Source of the DNA: JBKPHS01 sp046729975
GTDB lineage: Bacteria; Actinomycetota; Thermoleophilia; Solirubrobacterales; Thermoleophilaceae
DNA: 12,437 nt
Assembly (NCBI GenBank): GCA_046729975.1
Contig: JBKPHS010000164.1
Location: 1 to 12,437, forward strand
Direction of reading: 5' to 3'
Position 1 is the first letter of the stretch; each line of letters opens with the position of its first letter. The position numbers were made by a program, and so were the translations under genes. This document shows, piece after piece, positions 11,226-12,437 of the stretch. The notes beneath the pieces were generated by a model. The model had not been told where the DNA came from. It searched no databases and worked only from the letters and a program-made list of their open reading frames with translations.

Positions 11226-12437
11226 CTACGGCGCCGGGCCGGTCCCCGTTCCGCGGGACGCCGAAGGGGCGCGGGCCAGGACGGCATCGATCGCCAGGAT
11301 GACGCTGGAGCGACCGCGATGCTCGCTCTCGTGGTCGCGCAGCGTCTCGAGGTCTACGCGCTCGAGCGAGCCGAGCAGCGAGATCACCTCCTCGGCCTCG
11401 AGGTCGTCGTAGTGCTCGACCGGGGCGCTCGGCGGCGCCGGCGCCGGCGACCGGGCGGCAGCCTCCCTCGCCCCGTCCGCGCGGGTACCCCGGCGCGCGG
11501 CGCGCCCGGCCCCGCCGGCCACTTGCTCGGCACCGGTCTGCGTCGTGGTCCCGTAGGCGGCGACCAGCTTCTGAAGCTCGACGAGTTGGCGCGGCGTCAG
11601 CCGCGTCTCGCCCTCGACGGCGCTGTTTCGGACGTGCGGACTCCAGCGAAGGAACTCCTCGACCTCGCGCTCGTAGCGGTACGGCTCCTGCACGCCTCGG
11701 AGGATCGAGTCGAGCCGCATGCTCTCGCCGAGCCTGAGGACGGTCTCGCGAGTAGTGCAGCGGTAGATGAAACCCGCCGCCTTGTACTTGCGGTTATCTA
11801 GTCCGCGGCCATAGCGAAGCTGGCCGAGCATCTCAGGCGAGAGCCGCAGCCCGAACCGGCGCAGCACGCTCGCCGCGAGGCCGGTCCCCCAGGGAGGGAT
11901 CACCGGCGCCATCTGCTTGCCTAGCAGGTCCACGACCTCGCTCAGCGCGAGCACCCCATCGGCCGCGACGTTGTAGATGCCCGGCACGTCGTTCTGCACC
12001 GCGTGAGCGAGCGCCGCCACGACGTCGTCCTCGTGCACGAACTGGTAGCGCGGGTCGAACCCGAGGATCGTCGGCACCACGGGCAGGGACAGCAGCGCAC
12101 GGTGCGAGGTCCGCACGTCCGGGCCGAGCACGTTCGCGCAGCGCAGCACCGTCGTCGACACGTCGGGGTTCTTCGCGGCGAAGTCGGCCAGGGACGCCTC
12201 GGCCTCCACGATGTCACGCTCGATCGGCGTGGCCGGTGGGTGCGGACGGCCCATCGACTCGACGAAGAAGGCGGGATCGTCCTGCGCGGTGCCGTAGTAG
12301 TGCGCGGAGGACTTGAAGACGAACTTGCGGACGCTCGAATCGGGCCCGCTGCACGCGGCGAGGATGTTCATCGTCCCGATGACGTTGTTCTCGTGCGCCT
12401 CGCGGGGAGACGTCGTGACCGAGTCGACGACGAGGCG
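11226..12437 (-). CDS. Atypical SDR/epimerase-like protein with helical C-terminal tail (5' end outside window)
   Basis: The frame is open to the window edge, so the N-terminal nucleotide-binding motif is missing; 403 residues are visible. Numbered from the Met at 12371, the SDR core shows FVFKSSAHYYG (17-27), LRCANVLGPDV (77-87) and YQFVHEDDVVAAL (109-121), parallel to the complete SDR at 138-1139. Where that protein has YARDK, this one reads RDIVE (52-56), so the catalytic Tyr and Lys appear to be replaced and ordinary SDR chemistry is doubtful. A region around LTPRQLVELQKL (258-269) is followed by an Ala/Arg/Pro-rich linker (about 280-318) and a short helical module (319-368, YDDLEAEEVISLLGSLERVDLETLRDHESEHRGRS split across two helices). 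The tail may be a protein-interaction element. It stops 69 bp before the L,D-transpeptidase, probably co-transcribed. Confidence 0.82.
   Translation of the reverse strand, partial: RLVVDSVTTSPREAHENNVIGTMNILAACSGPDSSVRKFVFKSSAHYYGTAQDDPAFFVESMGRPHPPATPIERDIVEAEASLADFAAKNPDVSTTVLRCANVLGPDVRTSHRALLSLPVVPTILGFDPRYQFVHEDDVVAALAHAVQNDVPGIYNVAADGVLALSEVVDLLGKQMAPVIPPWGTGLAASVLRRFGLRLSPEMLGQLRYGRGLDNRKYKAAGFIYRCTTRETVLRLGESMRLDSILRGVQEPYRYEREVEEFLRWSPHVRNSAVEGETRLTPRQLVELQKLVAAYGTTTQTGAEQVAGGAGRAARRGTRADGAREAAARSPAPAPPSAPVEHYDDLEAEEVISLLGSLERVDLETLRDHESEHRGRSSVILAIDAVLARAPSASRGTGTGPAP

Overview
The window is a GC-rich, gene-dense stretch of a chromosome, almost certainly from a high-GC actinobacterium. 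A WhiG/FliA-type sigma factor, an EF-G2-type factor, an L,D-transpeptidase behind a peptidoglycan-binding-type domain and tRNA genes without encoded CCA all fit Actinomycetota. Small secreted Ig-like and RTX-like proteins and SDR proteins with helical tails suggest the class Thermoleophilia. That placement is inference from gene style, not from a marker search.

Layout. Positions 40-1139: tRNA-Val(GAC) and an SDR epimerase/dehydratase, both on the minus strand. Positions 1140-2174: a strong palindromic hairpin, a secreted Ig-like protein (minus), and a divergent intergenic region holding a decayed copy of the 3' end of a tRNA-Cys gene. Positions 2175-3368: a secreted RTX-like repeat protein (plus), an intact tRNA-Cys (minus) and a divergent tRNA-Gly (plus). 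Positions 3444-11156: a long minus-strand gene run, in transcription order L,D-transpeptidase, a structured intergenic element, a Xer-type recombinase, a WhiG/FliA-type sigma factor, MreB, an EF-G-like GTPase, a zinc-ribbon protein, a small basic protein and an RNase HI-family protein. Positions 11226-12437: the 3' part of a second SDR-like gene that runs off the window and carries a helical C-terminal tail.

Functionally, the minus-strand run mixes cell envelope and shape genes (L,D-transpeptidase, MreB), chromosome dimer resolution (Xer), transcription (sigma factor), translation (EF-G-like) and nucleic-acid metabolism (RNase H). Gaps from the recombinase to RNase H are mostly under 60 bp, with one ATGA overlap, so at least that part is probably one operon. 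It looks like core chromosome rather than a defence island.

The points most worth a second look are: (1) the 28-bp duplication of the tRNA-Cys 3' end that brackets the RTX-like gene like attachment sites; (2) a 157-bp structured intergenic element closed by a 13-bp helix; (3) a mirrored heptad repeat that forms the last codons of mreB; (4) an RNase H with all four catalytic acidic residues but no ATG, GTG or TTG start after an in-frame TAG; (5) an SDR lacking the Tyr-Lys pair; (6) a tRNA-Val with C at position 33.
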